From the NCBI GenBank assembly GCA_026391125.1, contig JAPLEO010000065.1:1-41958 (forward strand): 41,958 nt of DNA. The letters are read 5' to 3'. The notes under the pieces are model-generated. The model ran no database searches and was not told the origin of the DNA. It worked only from the letters and a program-made list of their open reading frames with translations. The translations under genes were made by a program, and so were the position numbers. Every line of letters starts with the position of its first letter. The first letter of the stretch is position 1. This document shows, in pieces, positions 1 to 10,015 of this stretch. Source of the DNA: Bacteroidota bacterium (lineage in GTDB: Bacteria; Bacteroidota; Bacteroidia; Chitinophagales; Chitinophagaceae).

Positions 1-30
1 ATTAATTTTAAACCATTTAAATTTTAAAAA

Positions 31-435
31 ATGAATCGACCATTATTAATTACCATCATAGCAATATGTTCTATTGTATATGGCCTTTTTGAAATACTTA
101 TTTCAATTGGATTCGGTTTTTCTTCATTTTTACCAGTGGTTCAACAAAATGAAAACCTCACTGTGGCGGGTGTTCAATTAATGAGTGTAATCATATTTGT
201 GATTGGATTATTTACGCTTATTTATGGATTAGGTATGTGGAAGTTAAAAGCCTGGTCATGGTGGTTAGCTGTAATCGTAAATGTATTTAACCTGTTACAC
301 CAACTGTATTTTATTTTGGGATCTTCAGGGGTTTCAAATACAGAACGTTATTTCACTGTATTATTTACGTTGATTTTACTCGGCTATTTAAATAGTAAAC
401 ACGTTAAATCTGCATTTGGAATTGGGAATGCATAA
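31..435 (+). CDS. small four-helix membrane protein
   Basis: This 134-residue protein is almost entirely hydrophobic, with about four membrane helices (roughly residues 5-35, 48-70, 75-97 and 106-121). The third helix is entered by a GLGMWKLKAWSWWLA stretch, a pattern common in small uncharacterised inner-membrane proteins (DUF2127-like; the family name is a guess). There is no signal-peptidase site or enzymatic motif. The start is the first ATG after an A-rich leader typical of Bacteroidota. It lies 39 bases upstream of the DUF4189-like gene on the same strand, so the two may be co-transcribed. I do not recognise a function. Confidence 0.7.
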   Translation: MNRPLLITIIAICSIVYGLFEILISIGFGFSSFLPVVQQNENLTVAGVQLMSVIIFVIGLFTLIYGLGMWKLKAWSWWLAVIVNVFNLLHQLYFILGSSGVSNTERYFTVLFTLILLGYLNSKHVKSAFGIGNA

Positions 436-474
436 TTATAATTGAATCAATCTTAATATTTTAAAAATAAAGTC

Positions 475-858
475 ATGAAACAGAAATTTCTATTATTGAT
501 TGCAGTATTTCTAATTATTTCAGTAATACGCACAAAAGCTCAATCAGCTGTTTATTTCTGCAGTCAAACCAATCAATGGGGTTACTCTTTCGGCGGTGGG
601 AATATTCGTAACAGCGAAGCAGATGCTTTTAAACGTTGTCAAAATTCAGGAGGAAGAAGCCCTCAGAAAATAATCTCAACAAATGGGAAGGGGTATGGTG
701 CCATTGTAACTGGAAATGCTAGTAATGGTGGACCAAAATTTGGCACTTCTGCTGGTGCAAGAACACAGGAAGATGCAACTATGGCTGCTGTTAGGTCATG
801 TATGCAACAAGGTGCAATGAAAAATATAGAAGTAAAAGCAACTTGGTACGATAAATAA
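475..858 (+). CDS. secreted DUF4189-like protein
   Basis: A 127-residue exported protein. Residues 1-22 form a signal peptide ending in TKAQ. The mature part has two half-repeats, each with a glycine/aromatic strand followed by an alanine-rich helix ending in a cysteine: WGYSFGGG with EADAFKRC, then the GYGAIVTG region with EDATMAAVRSC. This layout matches the DUF4189 fold, which is found in small secreted proteins of unknown role. The paired cysteines could form disulfides outside the cytoplasm. It sits between a small membrane protein and an OmpA gene. Function unknown; the family assignment rests on pattern only. Confidence 0.7.
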   Translation: MKQKFLLLIAVFLIISVIRTKAQSAVYFCSQTNQWGYSFGGGNIRNSEADAFKRCQNSGGRSPQKIISTNGKGYGAIVTGNASNGGPKFGTSAGARTQEDATMAAVRSCMQQGAMKNIEVKATWYDK

Positions 859-901
859 GAATGGTTATAAGAAGAACAATTTGATCATTAAAAACAAAAA
901 A

Positions 902-2176
902 ATGAAAACGAAGAAACATTTACTTGCCAGTATGTTATTCATTTTACTGACAATGACAGCATTTTCACAAGATTTGAAACCTCACTATCCAGTATCTGGA
1001 GGTGTATTAGGGGCATTAAATTATACACAGTTTAAAATCAAAAATGTAACTACAATCGACTATAAAAACGATATTGGGTATGCATTTGGAGCTTTTTTAA
1101 ATTTTCCATTGGGAAGAACATTTTCTTTTGAACCTCAAGTTCAATATTCATTGTTGAATTATACATTGGCCGCTCCAGCAACTGGCCAACTTCAAGGTAG
1201 TATTAGTTATATTTCTGTGCCAGTTTTGTTGAAATTACATACAGGTTCAAAAATGGCCATTATTTTAGGTCCTCAATTCGACTTTTTAAATGCCGTTAAA
1301 GACAACAATAACAATTTTAAAAATGCAGATTTCAAAAAGAATAGTACTGCACTTACCGCTGGTTTAGAGTTTTTTCCTCATAGCATTGTTCAAATCTATG
1401 GTCGATATATTTATGGACTAGACAATATGGATGGAACTGGAAATCCTAACACAGTAGCTAAATATTATAATGATGGATTTCAATTTGGAATTAAATTCAG
1501 GTTATTCGGACATCCTATAATTCCAGAACCACCTGTAGTTGCACCTCCAGCCGCACCACTAGATACTGATGGTGACGGCGTTACTGATGATGTAGACAAA
1601 TGCCCATCCGTAGCAGGTTTAGCAAAATATAATGGATGCCCAGTTCCTGATAGTGATAAAGATGGAGTGAATGACGAACAAGATAAATGCCCAACAGTGG
1701 CTGGTTTAGCTAAATACAACGGATGCCCAATTCCAGATTCAGATAACGATGGGATCAATGATGAAGAAGACCATTGTCCAAATGTAGCTGGTACAGCGGC
1801 TAACGCTGGTTGTCCGGATATAGCGCCAGATTTGAAAGAAGCAGCAAAGAGTATTTATTTTATTTCAAATACTGCAAAATTTTCAGACCCTACAAGAGCT
1901 GCGGGCAAATTAAACCCTGTAGTAGATTTCATGACTAAATATCCAAACCTGAAAATTGATATTGAAGGACATACTGATGCAACAGGAAGTGATAAGATCA
2001 ATAACGAATTATCTCAAAAGCGTGCAGATGCTATTCAGAAATTCTTCTTGGATAAGGGAATCTCTCAAGACCGATTAACTTCTAAGGGCTATGGTTCAAC
2101 TAAGCCAGTAGCTGACAATAAAACTTCAAAAGGAAGGTCTGAAAATAGAAGGGTAGAACTTTTGCCAAAATGGTAA
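902..2176 (+). CDS. OmpA-family outer membrane protein with TSP type-3 repeats
   Basis: A 424-residue cell-envelope protein that probably tethers the outer membrane to peptidoglycan. Residues 1-23 are a signal peptide ending in AFSQ. Residues about 24-205 form a small beta-barrel of alternating strands. A proline-rich linker (PEPPVVAPPAAP) leads to calcium-binding thrombospondin type-3 repeats (about 221-306; DTDGDGVTD, DSDKDGVND, DSDNDGIND). The C-terminal OmpA domain (about 315-424) carries IEGHTDATG and NNELSQKRADAIQ, the conserved peptidoglycan-binding Asp and Arg region. The start is the ATG at 902; an in-frame TTG 21 bases earlier would put charged residues before an otherwise normal signal peptide. 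A strong terminator follows, so this is probably the end of a transcript. Confidence 0.93.
   Translation: MKTKKHLLASMLFILLTMTAFSQDLKPHYPVSGGVLGALNYTQFKIKNVTTIDYKNDIGYAFGAFLNFPLGRTFSFEPQVQYSLLNYTLAAPATGQLQGSISYISVPVLLKLHTGSKMAIILGPQFDFLNAVKDNNNNFKNADFKKNSTALTAGLEFFPHSIVQIYGRYIYGLDNMDGTGNPNTVAKYYNDGFQFGIKFRLFGHPIIPEPPVVAPPAAPLDTDGDGVTDDVDKCPSVAGLAKYNGCPVPDSDKDGVNDEQDKCPTVAGLAKYNGCPIPDSDNDGINDEEDHCPNVAGTAANAGCPDIAPDLKEAAKSIYFISNTAKFSDPTRAAGKLNPVVDFMTKYPNLKIDIEGHTDATGSDKINNELSQKRADAIQKFFLDKGISQDRLTSKGYGSTKPVADNKTSKGRSENRRVELLPKW
1562..1816 (+). repeat. tandem thrombospondin type-3 repeat coding units
   Basis: About 2.5 units of roughly 105 bases inside the OmpA gene. Each encodes an acidic calcium-binding loop (D-x-D-x-D-G) followed by a C-P-x-V-A-G-L-A-K-Y-N-G-C-P core. 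The first two units are nearly identical at protein level (both contain VAGLAKYNGCP), which points to recent internal duplication. The third has diverged (VAGTAANAGCP). Confidence 0.85.
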
Positions 2177-2193
2177 TCTCATAGAAACAAAAG

Positions 2194-2226
2194 CTAAGGA
2201 GGCAATTGGCACCTCCTTAGTTTTTA
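2194..2226 (+). terminator. rho-independent terminator after ompA-like gene
   Basis: A perfect 9-bp stem (CTAAGGAGG at 2194-2202 paired with CCTCCTTAG at 2212-2220) with a 9-base loop, followed at once by TTTTTAT. It lies 17 bases after the OmpA stop codon. Confidence 0.85.
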
Positions 2227-2250
2227 TACTTAATTGAATAAACATAAAAT

Positions 2251-2706
2251 ATGAAAAAGATCATTCTACAATGCCTTGCAATTGCAAGCATTTTCGTGTT
2301 ATTAAATAGTTGTGCTACAATGGCTGGTGGTATGAATTCCTATACTTCTTTGGCTGAAATGGAAAAGAGACCAGAATTGAGTACCATGACCAGCCTTGTT
2401 AAAACATATGGTATCGCAAGTTTAGTTGGTGCAAACCAGTTTACAATTCTTGCACCAAATAATGATGCATTTAACAAAGAAGGCAGTCTTTGGGTTTCAA
2501 ATCTTACTCATCCAGAATATAGAAAAGACCTAGAAAGGTTATTAAAACGTCATATCATTTTGAAAAAGATTGATGCTAGTCAGATCAATAATGGTGAACA
2601 AAGAAACCTTGCTGGTGAAGTTGTGAATCTTGGATATGCTAGGATTAAAGAATCTTTCTATACCACCAATGCCAATATTCAAGTTATTGATAAAGTATTT
2701 AGATGA
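2251..2706 (+). CDS. FAS1 (fasciclin) domain lipoprotein
   Basis: A 151-residue lipoprotein. The N-terminus is a type-II signal peptide with lipobox LLNSC (Cys21). Residues about 35-151 form one fasciclin/FAS1 domain, seen from the FTILAPNNDAF motif (H1 box) and the closing NIQVIDKVFR (YH/H2 region). The central His typical of the YH motif is replaced, and the domain is slightly short. FAS1 domains usually mediate adhesion or surface protein contacts. The gene is bracketed by terminators on both sides, so it is probably a single-gene transcript. Confidence 0.88.
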   Translation: MKKIILQCLAIASIFVLLNSCATMAGGMNSYTSLAEMEKRPELSTMTSLVKTYGIASLVGANQFTILAPNNDAFNKEGSLWVSNLTHPEYRKDLERLLKRHIILKKIDASQINNGEQRNLAGEVVNLGYARIKESFYTTNANIQVIDKVFR

Positions 2707-2716
2707 TCGGTAAAAC

Positions 2717-2750
2717 AAAGGTCGAGTGAAAATAATTTTACTCGACCTTT
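2717..2750 (+). terminator. rho-independent terminator after FAS1 gene
   Basis: An 11-bp perfect stem (AAAGGTCGAGT at 2717-2727 and ACTCGACCTTT at 2740-2750) with a 12-base A/T loop. The right arm ends in TTT and is followed by CATTCT, so the U-tract is weak. It lies 10 bases after the FAS1 stop and just before tamB; a longer tamB reading frame starting at 2726 would begin inside this stem. Confidence 0.75.
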
Positions 2751-2776
2751 CATTCTATAAGTTCTATTCAATTTTA

Positions 2777-5700
2777 ATGGGTAAAAAAATTGCCAAATGG
2801 TTTTTTGGTTTTTTGGCGACAATTATACTGTTGCTTGCCCTTCTTATTTTTATCCTTCAGCTAGAAACTGCTCAAAATTGGTTAAAAGAAAAATCAACAA
2901 GCTACCTCTCTCAAAAAATCGGAGCTAAATTCTATATTGGACATATTAAAACCAATTTTTTATCTAGCCTAAGTTTACAGGATCTGTTAATTGAAGACAG
3001 ATCTCATCAACAACTTCTTAAAATTGGACAACTAGATCTCCAATTCAAATTACTCGACATCGTTCAGAATAAAATAGTGGTCAATTCAATTCAGGTTGAT
3101 ACAGTTCAGGTTTTTATCAAAAGATCTGAAAGCGACAGCAATTTCAACTTTGATTTTATTGCAAAAGCATTTTCAAATAATGATAAGCAAGTTGTAGAAA
3201 AGACAAAATCAAATAATAACTATCAAATTCAAGTCGGAAGATTTGAGGTTAAGGAATTTAGCTTTGTAATGGACGATAAATGGGGGGATCAATTTTATAA
3301 TATTTCTTCTAAAGAATTAAAGGGGATTACAAAAAAAATCGACTTGGCCAAAGCTGAATTTCATATCAATTCTTTGATGTTAAGTGAGCTAAAGGCCGAG
3401 GCATACAATGGAAATCATTCGAAATTATCTAGTGCTGAAAATACAACCTCTTCTACCTTACCCATCATCAAATTGGACACACTTGAAATTGGAATTAAAC
3501 AGTTGAAACTAGAAATGGAATCTGTGAATACGAAGCTATTTGCAGATGCCAACAAAATAGTTGTAAGAAACCTAGAGTTAAATGGAGTTAAGCATAAACT
3601 AGATTTAAAGAAAATGGAGCTCGTTGGCAAACGAGCAGACTTTGAGATGAAGAATAATAATTCTGGATCTTCTAAAACCATTGATACAAGTTTTAAAAGC
3701 AAAAAAGATATTTATACTCTAAAAATCGAACATTTGAGATTTGCAGAAGATAGTATGCATATTCAAGTCAATCCAAAATTAAGATCACAAAAAAATGTTG
3801 TTGATTTTCAGAATATCATTTTAAAACAATTTGAATTAGAGGTAGATAATATCAATACATGGAATGATATTTATACCGCTCAATTGAAAAACTTGAAATT
3901 TCAAGAGCGCTCAGGATTCTCTGTGGAACATTTCAATGCAGATATTCAGTACTCTGATAATGAAACGAAAATAGAAAACCTTGATCTAAAAACTACTCAT
4001 TCAGTGCTCAAGGCCGATGTAAAAGCTAATTACCCTTCGGTTACTGCACTAGAAAAAAATATGGGTATTGCTAAAGTGGATGCTAATTTTAAACTGATCC
4101 ATATCAACAAAATCGATCTAGCTTATTTAGGATTAAACAAATTAGCAAACCCATATGCTCAAAAGATGCTCGCTTCGGATCTTGATTTCAGTGGGAAAGC
4201 AAAAGGACAAATCAATAACCTTACAGTAAATGATTTAAAACTTCGTAATAGTGGTTTCGATGTACAATTATCTGGAAGAATTCAAGGGTTACCCGACCTC
4301 AATAAAATGACTTCTGTAGTAAACATTAAAACAATATCTGGATCAGCTGAAAAGTTGAAAGCGCTATTGCCAGCTAATTCGATTCCTTCAAATATAAAGC
4401 TTCCAGAAAAGTTTGCAATTTCTGGAAAGTTTCAAGGCGGTATGAAAGATCCAAATTTCGACATAGTTTTTGCATCTTCTGACGGGGATATTGCTTTAAA
4501 AGGATGGTTGAAAGAATTGGATTCTCAAGAAAAATATGCTTACGATGTTCATGCAAACACAAAAGGATTTCATGTGGAAAGGATATTGAATGATAGCATG
4601 TATGGTGAAACGAGTTTTGAAATGGTTGCAAGTGGTAAGGGGATTTCCCTAAATAAGGTTGCTGCCAATATAGAAATAGATTTTCCTGAGATTTTCTTGA
4701 TGGGGTATACTTATCACAATTTGACAATTAAATCAAATGTTCATAATTCTTTAGTAGATCTTGAGATACTTGCAAATGACAAGGCTTTTCAAACGAGTGG
4801 GAATATTCGTTATTCCTTAGATAGCCTACATCCTTCGCTTTTTACAGATCTTAATGTTACGAAGCTAGATTTGTTTACACTTGGTTTTGTGACTGATAGT
4901 TTGGTAATTGCTACAAAAGTAAAAACCGATCTAGATCTTGTAAATCAAAATCATATTAGTGGAACTATCTTTTTGCCTGATCTAATTATTGAAGCAATGG
5001 GCGAAAAAGTGAAATTAGATTCATGCTATTTGAATAGTTCCTATAAAAACAATACCCAAAAAATAGAAGTGAAATTGCCTTTCAGCAAGATTAGTTTAGA
5101 TGGGAAATATCAAATTGCAAGCCTGCCTGAAATTACAAAGCAAATTGTAGTCAGTTATATAACTAAGTCAACTGTTGAGAAAAATAAATCGGAACTTCCA
5201 GAATGTATCGCAGATGTTGATTTTTTACTAAACGACCACCCAGTTTTGCATAATGTATTTCCAGAGCTTGGAGATTTTAAAGGGTTGGCAATAAGCGGCA
5301 AATTAGATGCAAAAAAACGAGGGCTATTTCTTTTAGGAATTATGCCCTTTGTGCAATATGGAAGTTTGCATATTGACAGCACATTTTTTACAAGTGGAAT
5401 ATATAACGATAGTTTACACCTCGATCTCATTTCCTCAAACATTAATTACAGTGCATTAAATGTTCACCATGCTTATCTATCAACCCATGCAAAAGATGGT
5501 GCAATTAATTTAGGACTTAAAATATTTAATTCAGAAGATATTGTAACATACGATATAAATGGAACTATCGATAATGATGAGAATTCTTATTTACTCCATT
5601 TAAAGGATTCTATATTATTAAATAACGAAAGATGGTACACAAATAAAAATAATGCCATCCGATATGAAAGTGTAAGTTCTATAAATACGAATCTGGAGCT

Positions 5701-7723
5701 GAATTCGGGAATAAAGAAATTTATGGCAATATCCCTTCCTGGGTCAAAAGGATATCCAATGAAATTGGAATTAGATGATTTCCCGATCTCAACATTTACT
5801 AAAATTAACCAATCAGATACCGCAATGATAGATGGTATAATCAACGGATCGTTGAATTTAGAGCATATCAAGCCATTTAGATTTACTGGTAATGTTGAAT
5901 TAGATAATGTAACAACTTATGGGAATGGCATTGGTTCTATTAACATTGTTGCAGCTAACGACAGGAATGAAAATATTCAAGCCAGTATGCAGTTGGTTGG
6001 GTATGGGAATGCTGCTTCACTGAATACATTGATAAAAGATGATGGAAATATTTCGGGGGATTTAAAGATTGATAGTTTGTCTTTTTCGTCTATTGGCCCA
6101 CTCCTTAAAAAATATTTTTCAAATTTATCAGGTATAGCAAATGGCGAATTGAAATTTAACGGTACAGTTACCAAACCAATTATCAATGGGGATGTATATA
6201 TAAGAGCAGCTCAGGCAATTTATAATGATTACAATACGTATGCACGTATTGATTCTGGGGTGGTTCGATTCACTGATCGTGGGATCACTTTGAACGATTT
6301 GATTGTTAAAGACAGCTCTAATAATTTGGCAAAAATTAATGGTATTGTCATAACTCAAAACTATTTTGATTATCAGTATGATCTTGATATTGATACAGAT
6401 CATTTCATGGCTGTGAATAAAAAGCGGAATAAGGAACAACATATTTATGGTCCGATTAGTGTTAGTTCCGATATTAAACTACTCTCTAAACGAAATATCT
6501 TGTTTGTAACAGGAGATGTTGTTGTTGACGATAATTCAATGGTGAATTTTGAAATGGAAGATGAGTCTGCAAACTTAGAAAGCTCAGATGGCATTATTGA
6601 ATATTATAATAGCTTAAAAAAAGTAACTGCCATACAAAAGCTGAAAGATGTACATGAAACAGTATATAAAGAGAAGCCTTTGAAAATGGCATTTGATTTG
6701 AATTTAGAGATAACAAACAAATCCACTTTAAATATCATTCTCGATCAGGAAGGAGGAGATTATTTGAAAGCAAGTGGAGATGCTAATTTATCAGTTACTG
6801 AAAATGAGAATGGTAAAATGTCGGTTTTTGGTATGTACAGCGTTGAATCTGGAGAATACATTTTATCGCTCAATGAATTCATCAAGCGAAAGTTTCAAAT
6901 TCAGAAAGGGGGAACCATCAAATGGGATGGAAATCCTATGAACGGGGTAATTGATTTAACCGCTTTATATAATGTTACCACTTCGGTTGAGTCTTTATTA
7001 GCTAGTGCACAATCAGTTTCCAATGATGCATACAAACAAAGATTGCCTTTTGAAATATTGCTTTCGCTAAAGAATAAAATGACAAAACCAGATATTCATT
7101 TCAAATTAGATATGCCTGAAAAAGATCGCAATGCGATGGAAGGCACTGTTTACGCCAGAGTGAAACAAATAAATTTGCAGGAGTCGGAATTGAACAAACA
7201 AGTGATGGGATTACTGGTTTTAAATAGTTTTATCCCTCAAAATCCATTAGCAAGTGCGGGATCCGGTTTCTCACTTGATGTTGAATCAACTGCAAGAACA
7301 ACTGCTGGAAAATTATTATCTCAGCAGATGAATAATTTGGCTGGCGCATTGATCAAAGATTTCGATTTGAGTTTTGATTTGAATTCCACAACAGATTATA
7401 CTTCCGGAGCTAAACAAGGGCAAACTGATTTGGCGGTTAACGTCAGTAAGAAATTATTCAACGAGAGAACCATAGTTACGGTTGGAAGTACTTTTGCTTT
7501 AGAGGGTTCTGATGATCATAAACACAATACATCTGGTTTCGCAGGAAATGTTTCAGTAGAATATAAGATTACACCGAATGGGAAATATCGGGCAAAAGTA
7601 TATCGGAATAACCAGTATGAAACCGTGATTGATGGACAGGTAGTTCAAACTGGATTAAGTTTTGTATTGTTTGTTGATTTTAATAAATATCGAGAACTAT
7701 TTCAATTTAGAAATAGGAAATAG
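2777..7723 (+). CDS. tamB: translocation and assembly module protein TamB
   Basis: A 1648-residue AsmA-superfamily protein. Residues about 1-35 hold a basic stretch and one hydrophobic helix (signal anchor in the inner membrane). They are followed by more than 1500 residues of repeating amphipathic beta strands, predicted to form a long groove across the periplasm. The last ~400 residues match the TamB C-terminal domain (DUF490), with NVSKKLFNERTIVTVGS near the end. TamB works with an Omp85-family partner in outer-membrane protein assembly and probably lipid transport; that partner, tamL, starts 2 bases after this stop. The ATG at 2777 is chosen because the 17-residue in-frame extension upstream lies in a terminator. 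The size is typical of Bacteroidota TamB. Confidence 0.93.
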   Translation: MGKKIAKWFFGFLATIILLLALLIFILQLETAQNWLKEKSTSYLSQKIGAKFYIGHIKTNFLSSLSLQDLLIEDRSHQQLLKIGQLDLQFKLLDIVQNKIVVNSIQVDTVQVFIKRSESDSNFNFDFIAKAFSNNDKQVVEKTKSNNNYQIQVGRFEVKEFSFVMDDKWGDQFYNISSKELKGITKKIDLAKAEFHINSLMLSELKAEAYNGNHSKLSSAENTTSSTLPIIKLDTLEIGIKQLKLEMESVNTKLFADANKIVVRNLELNGVKHKLDLKKMELVGKRADFEMKNNNSGSSKTIDTSFKSKKDIYTLKIEHLRFAEDSMHIQVNPKLRSQKNVVDFQNIILKQFELEVDNINTWNDIYTAQLKNLKFQERSGFSVEHFNADIQYSDNETKIENLDLKTTHSVLKADVKANYPSVTALEKNMGIAKVDANFKLIHINKIDLAYLGLNKLANPYAQKMLASDLDFSGKAKGQINNLTVNDLKLRNSGFDVQLSGRIQGLPDLNKMTSVVNIKTISGSAEKLKALLPANSIPSNIKLPEKFAISGKFQGGMKDPNFDIVFASSDGDIALKGWLKELDSQEKYAYDVHANTKGFHVERILNDSMYGETSFEMVASGKGISLNKVAANIEIDFPEIFLMGYTYHNLTIKSNVHNSLVDLEILANDKAFQTSGNIRYSLDSLHPSLFTDLNVTKLDLFTLGFVTDSLVIATKVKTDLDLVNQNHISGTIFLPDLIIEAMGEKVKLDSCYLNSSYKNNTQKIEVKLPFSKISLDGKYQIASLPEITKQIVVSYITKSTVEKNKSELPECIADVDFLLNDHPVLHNVFPELGDFKGLAISGKLDAKKRGLFLLGIMPFVQYGSLHIDSTFFTSGIYNDSLHLDLISSNINYSALNVHHAYLSTHAKDGAINLGLKIFNSEDIVTYDINGTIDNDENSYLLHLKDSILLNNERWYTNKNNAIRYESVSSINTNLELNSGIKKFMAISLPGSKGYPMKLELDDFPISTFTKINQSDTAMIDGIINGSLNLEHIKPFRFTGNVELDNVTTYGNGIGSINIVAANDRNENIQASMQLVGYGNAASLNTLIKDDGNISGDLKIDSLSFSSIGPLLKKYFSNLSGIANGELKFNGTVTKPIINGDVYIRAAQAIYNDYNTYARIDSGVVRFTDRGITLNDLIVKDSSNNLAKINGIVITQNYFDYQYDLDIDTDHFMAVNKKRNKEQHIYGPISVSSDIKLLSKRNILFVTGDVVVDDNSMVNFEMEDESANLESSDGIIEYYNSLKKVTAIQKLKDVHETVYKEKPLKMAFDLNLEITNKSTLNIILDQEGGDYLKASGDANLSVTENENGKMSVFGMYSVESGEYILSLNEFIKRKFQIQKGGTIKWDGNPMNGVIDLTALYNVTTSVESLLASAQSVSNDAYKQRLPFEILLSLKNKMTKPDIHFKLDMPEKDRNAMEGTVYARVKQINLQESELNKQVMGLLVLNSFIPQNPLASAGSGFSLDVESTARTTAGKLLSQQMNNLAGALIKDFDLSFDLNSTTDYTSGAKQGQTDLAVNVSKKLFNERTIVTVGSTFALEGSDDHKHNTSGFAGNVSVEYKITPNGKYRAKVYRNNQYETVIDGQVVQTGLSFVLFVDFNKYRELFQFRNRK

Positions 7724-7725
7724 TA

Positions 7726-10011
7726 ATGAATAAATTATTGTCACATATTATAGTAGTTTTTTTATTTTCGGTACTTGTATCATGCAATACCTATCGGTAT
7801 GTACCTAAAGACGATTTCTTATATCGCGGAACCAAAATTGAATTTGATTCTAGTATAACTAAAGTTCAAAAAAATGAGCTTGCTAAAGAATTGGAAATAT
7901 TGGTACGGCCAAAGCCAAACTCAGCAACGCTTGGCATTCCTATTGGGCTTTCATTTTATAATATGAGTAGTCCTCCGAAAGGGAAAGGGTTAAATTATTT
8001 ATTACACGAAAAAATGGGCCAAGCGCCTGTACTACTTAGTGAGGTAAATTTAAAAGCTATTAAAGCTAGATTATTTAACAAATTAAACAATGAAGGATAT
8101 CTAAATGCAGGTATTGATTTAAAAACTATAAAAAAAGGGAAGGATGCATCTTTGTTAGTCGAAGTGTATCATGCAAAACAATTCTTGATTGATAGTATTC
8201 GTTTTCCGGTTGATAGCAATGCATTCTCAAAAGATTTAGCAGAAACTGCCGAAAAGACGCTCTTAAAAAAAGGCAGCCCACTCACCTTAGATTTGGCGAA
8301 ATCCGAACGCGAAAGGATTGATCGCGCTTTACGTAACAAAGGCATGTTCTTTTTTTCACCCGATTTCATTTTAATTAAGGCAGATACTGCTAAGTCTGGT
8401 TTAATAACTGCCCTAGTTGTGGAACAGAATAATGTGCCGGCTGAAACAAAGCTAAAATTTCCTATCCGAAAGTTTACAGTATACGCAAATTATAATTCTA
8501 ATAAAGACAGCTTGCTAGCAGCATCTAGTGCTAAACAAGAAAATGGGTTTATTAAAATTGACCCCGATCAGAAATTTAATGCAAAGCTATTTGAAGAAAA
8601 TCTTGTTTTAAAAGAAGGGAAGATGTATAGTTTGCAAGATCATGAAAGAACTTTGAAAAGGTTGATCAATCTGAATCAGTTTAAATTCATCAATATGAAT
8701 TTTGTTCCTTCTGGAACAATGGCAAAACCTAGTATTGATGCAACTCTTTTTTTGACGCCTTATCAACGCAGATCATTGCAAATGGAATTTGGTGCCTATA
8801 CAAAATCTACCAATTTTATTGGATCTGAGATCAAAGCCAAATTGTTAAATCGAAACCTATTTCATGGTGCAGAGTCGATCGAATTAAATGTTACTGCTGG
8901 TTTTGAAAAACAGTTTGGCAAGTCAGATATTGTTGGTAGAAATAATTATACCACCAGTATGTTCCTTGATTTTTATACTCCAAGGTTATGGTTGCCATTC
9001 AAAGTGAAAAGACAAAGAACCAACTTTATCCCAAAAACCAGAATTTCTTTAGGAGCAGAATACATACAGCGAGAAGAGTTATATACCATGCGATCTATCA
9101 GATTAGCTTTTGGATACACATGGAAGACAGTTGATAATTTGGAACATAGTTTTAATCCAATTGTCGTGAACTTAGTTCAGCCAACTGATATTACACCAAA
9201 ATTTGATAGCACATTAGCACAGGATGAGGAGCTTAAAAAATCATTTGAAAAGCAATTCATCATAGGGCCTGAATATACTATGAGATACAATAACCAGAAG
9301 GCAAAAAATGTATTTGTACATTATTACAACACATTTATTGTGGATTTGTCTGGAAATATCGCCAGTTTATTTATGAAACGTTCTAAGGATAGTACAAATA
9401 CTAAAACAATAGCTGGTGTTCCTTTTGCACAGTATGTTTTAGTAAGTAACGATCTCAGAACGTACACTGGGAGAGGCACAAATTTACAATGGGTGAATCG
9501 ACTGTTTTTGGGTTATGGCTATACCTATGGGAATAGTTCAAATATGCCAATCGCCAAACAATTCTTTGCGGGGGGAAGTAATAGTATTCGGGCTTTTCGG
9601 AATGGAACTTTAGGACCTGGAACATACTATGATACCAGCAGAACAACTCAAGCTACTCAGGCAGGGGATATAAAAATTGAATTCAATTCAGAGTTAAGAT
9701 GGAAGCCAACAAAATATATAGCATTTGCAACCTTTTTAGATGCGGGAAATGTTTGGTTGCAACACGAAAATGTTCAAAAATCTGGTAGTGCTTTTTCAAG
9801 TAGTTGGTATAGAGAACTTGCAATTGGGGCCGGCATTGGTTTGAGATTCGATGCTTCTATAATGGTAATAAGATTTGATATTGCTACGCCATTAAAAATT
9901 CCTTATTTACCTGATGGACAACGGTGGGTTGCAAATAATATTCATTTGGGTGATCCAACATGGAGAAAGGATAACCTAGTTTTTAATATTGCAATAGGTT
10001 ATCCTTTCTAA
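7726..10011 (+). CDS. tamL: TamL, lipoprotein TamA-like Omp85 protein
   Basis: A 761-residue outer-membrane protein. It starts with a lipoprotein signal (lipobox LVSC, Cys20), the feature that separates Bacteroidota TamL from proteobacterial TamA. Residues about 25-350 hold POTRA-like domains (for example AIKARLFNKLNNEGYLNAGI and LKRLINLNQFKFINM). Residues about 365-761 form the Omp85 16-strand barrel, with FFAGGSNSIRAFRNGTLGPG (an L6-type loop with the R-x-F/x-G region) and a C-terminal aromatic in IAIGYPF. It partners TamB, whose gene ends 2 bases earlier, so the two are surely co-transcribed and possibly translationally coupled. No truncation is seen. Confidence 0.92.
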   Translation: MNKLLSHIIVVFLFSVLVSCNTYRYVPKDDFLYRGTKIEFDSSITKVQKNELAKELEILVRPKPNSATLGIPIGLSFYNMSSPPKGKGLNYLLHEKMGQAPVLLSEVNLKAIKARLFNKLNNEGYLNAGIDLKTIKKGKDASLLVEVYHAKQFLIDSIRFPVDSNAFSKDLAETAEKTLLKKGSPLTLDLAKSERERIDRALRNKGMFFFSPDFILIKADTAKSGLITALVVEQNNVPAETKLKFPIRKFTVYANYNSNKDSLLAASSAKQENGFIKIDPDQKFNAKLFEENLVLKEGKMYSLQDHERTLKRLINLNQFKFINMNFVPSGTMAKPSIDATLFLTPYQRRSLQMEFGAYTKSTNFIGSEIKAKLLNRNLFHGAESIELNVTAGFEKQFGKSDIVGRNNYTTSMFLDFYTPRLWLPFKVKRQRTNFIPKTRISLGAEYIQREELYTMRSIRLAFGYTWKTVDNLEHSFNPIVVNLVQPTDITPKFDSTLAQDEELKKSFEKQFIIGPEYTMRYNNQKAKNVFVHYYNTFIVDLSGNIASLFMKRSKDSTNTKTIAGVPFAQYVLVSNDLRTYTGRGTNLQWVNRLFLGYGYTYGNSSNMPIAKQFFAGGSNSIRAFRNGTLGPGTYYDTSRTTQATQAGDIKIEFNSELRWKPTKYIAFATFLDAGNVWLQHENVQKSGSAFSSSWYRELAIGAGIGLRFDASIMVIRFDIATPLKIPYLPDGQRWVANNIHLGDPTWRKDNLVFNIAIGYPF

Positions 10012-10015
10012 CTGA

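Noticed and set aside
881..901. TTG start giving a 7-residue longer OmpA protein
   Set aside because: The ATG at 902 begins a normal signal peptide; the extension is only a basic tail.
1480..1758. Minus-strand open frame with internal repeats
   Set aside because: The repeats only mirror the thrombospondin type-3 repeats on the + strand.
1480..1820. CRISPR-like repetition
   Set aside because: The repeats are coding, spaced without unique spacers, and belong to the OmpA protein.
2726..2776. Longer TamB frame starting at 2726
   Set aside because: It starts inside the terminator stem of the FAS1 gene; the ATG at 2777 gives a clean signal anchor.
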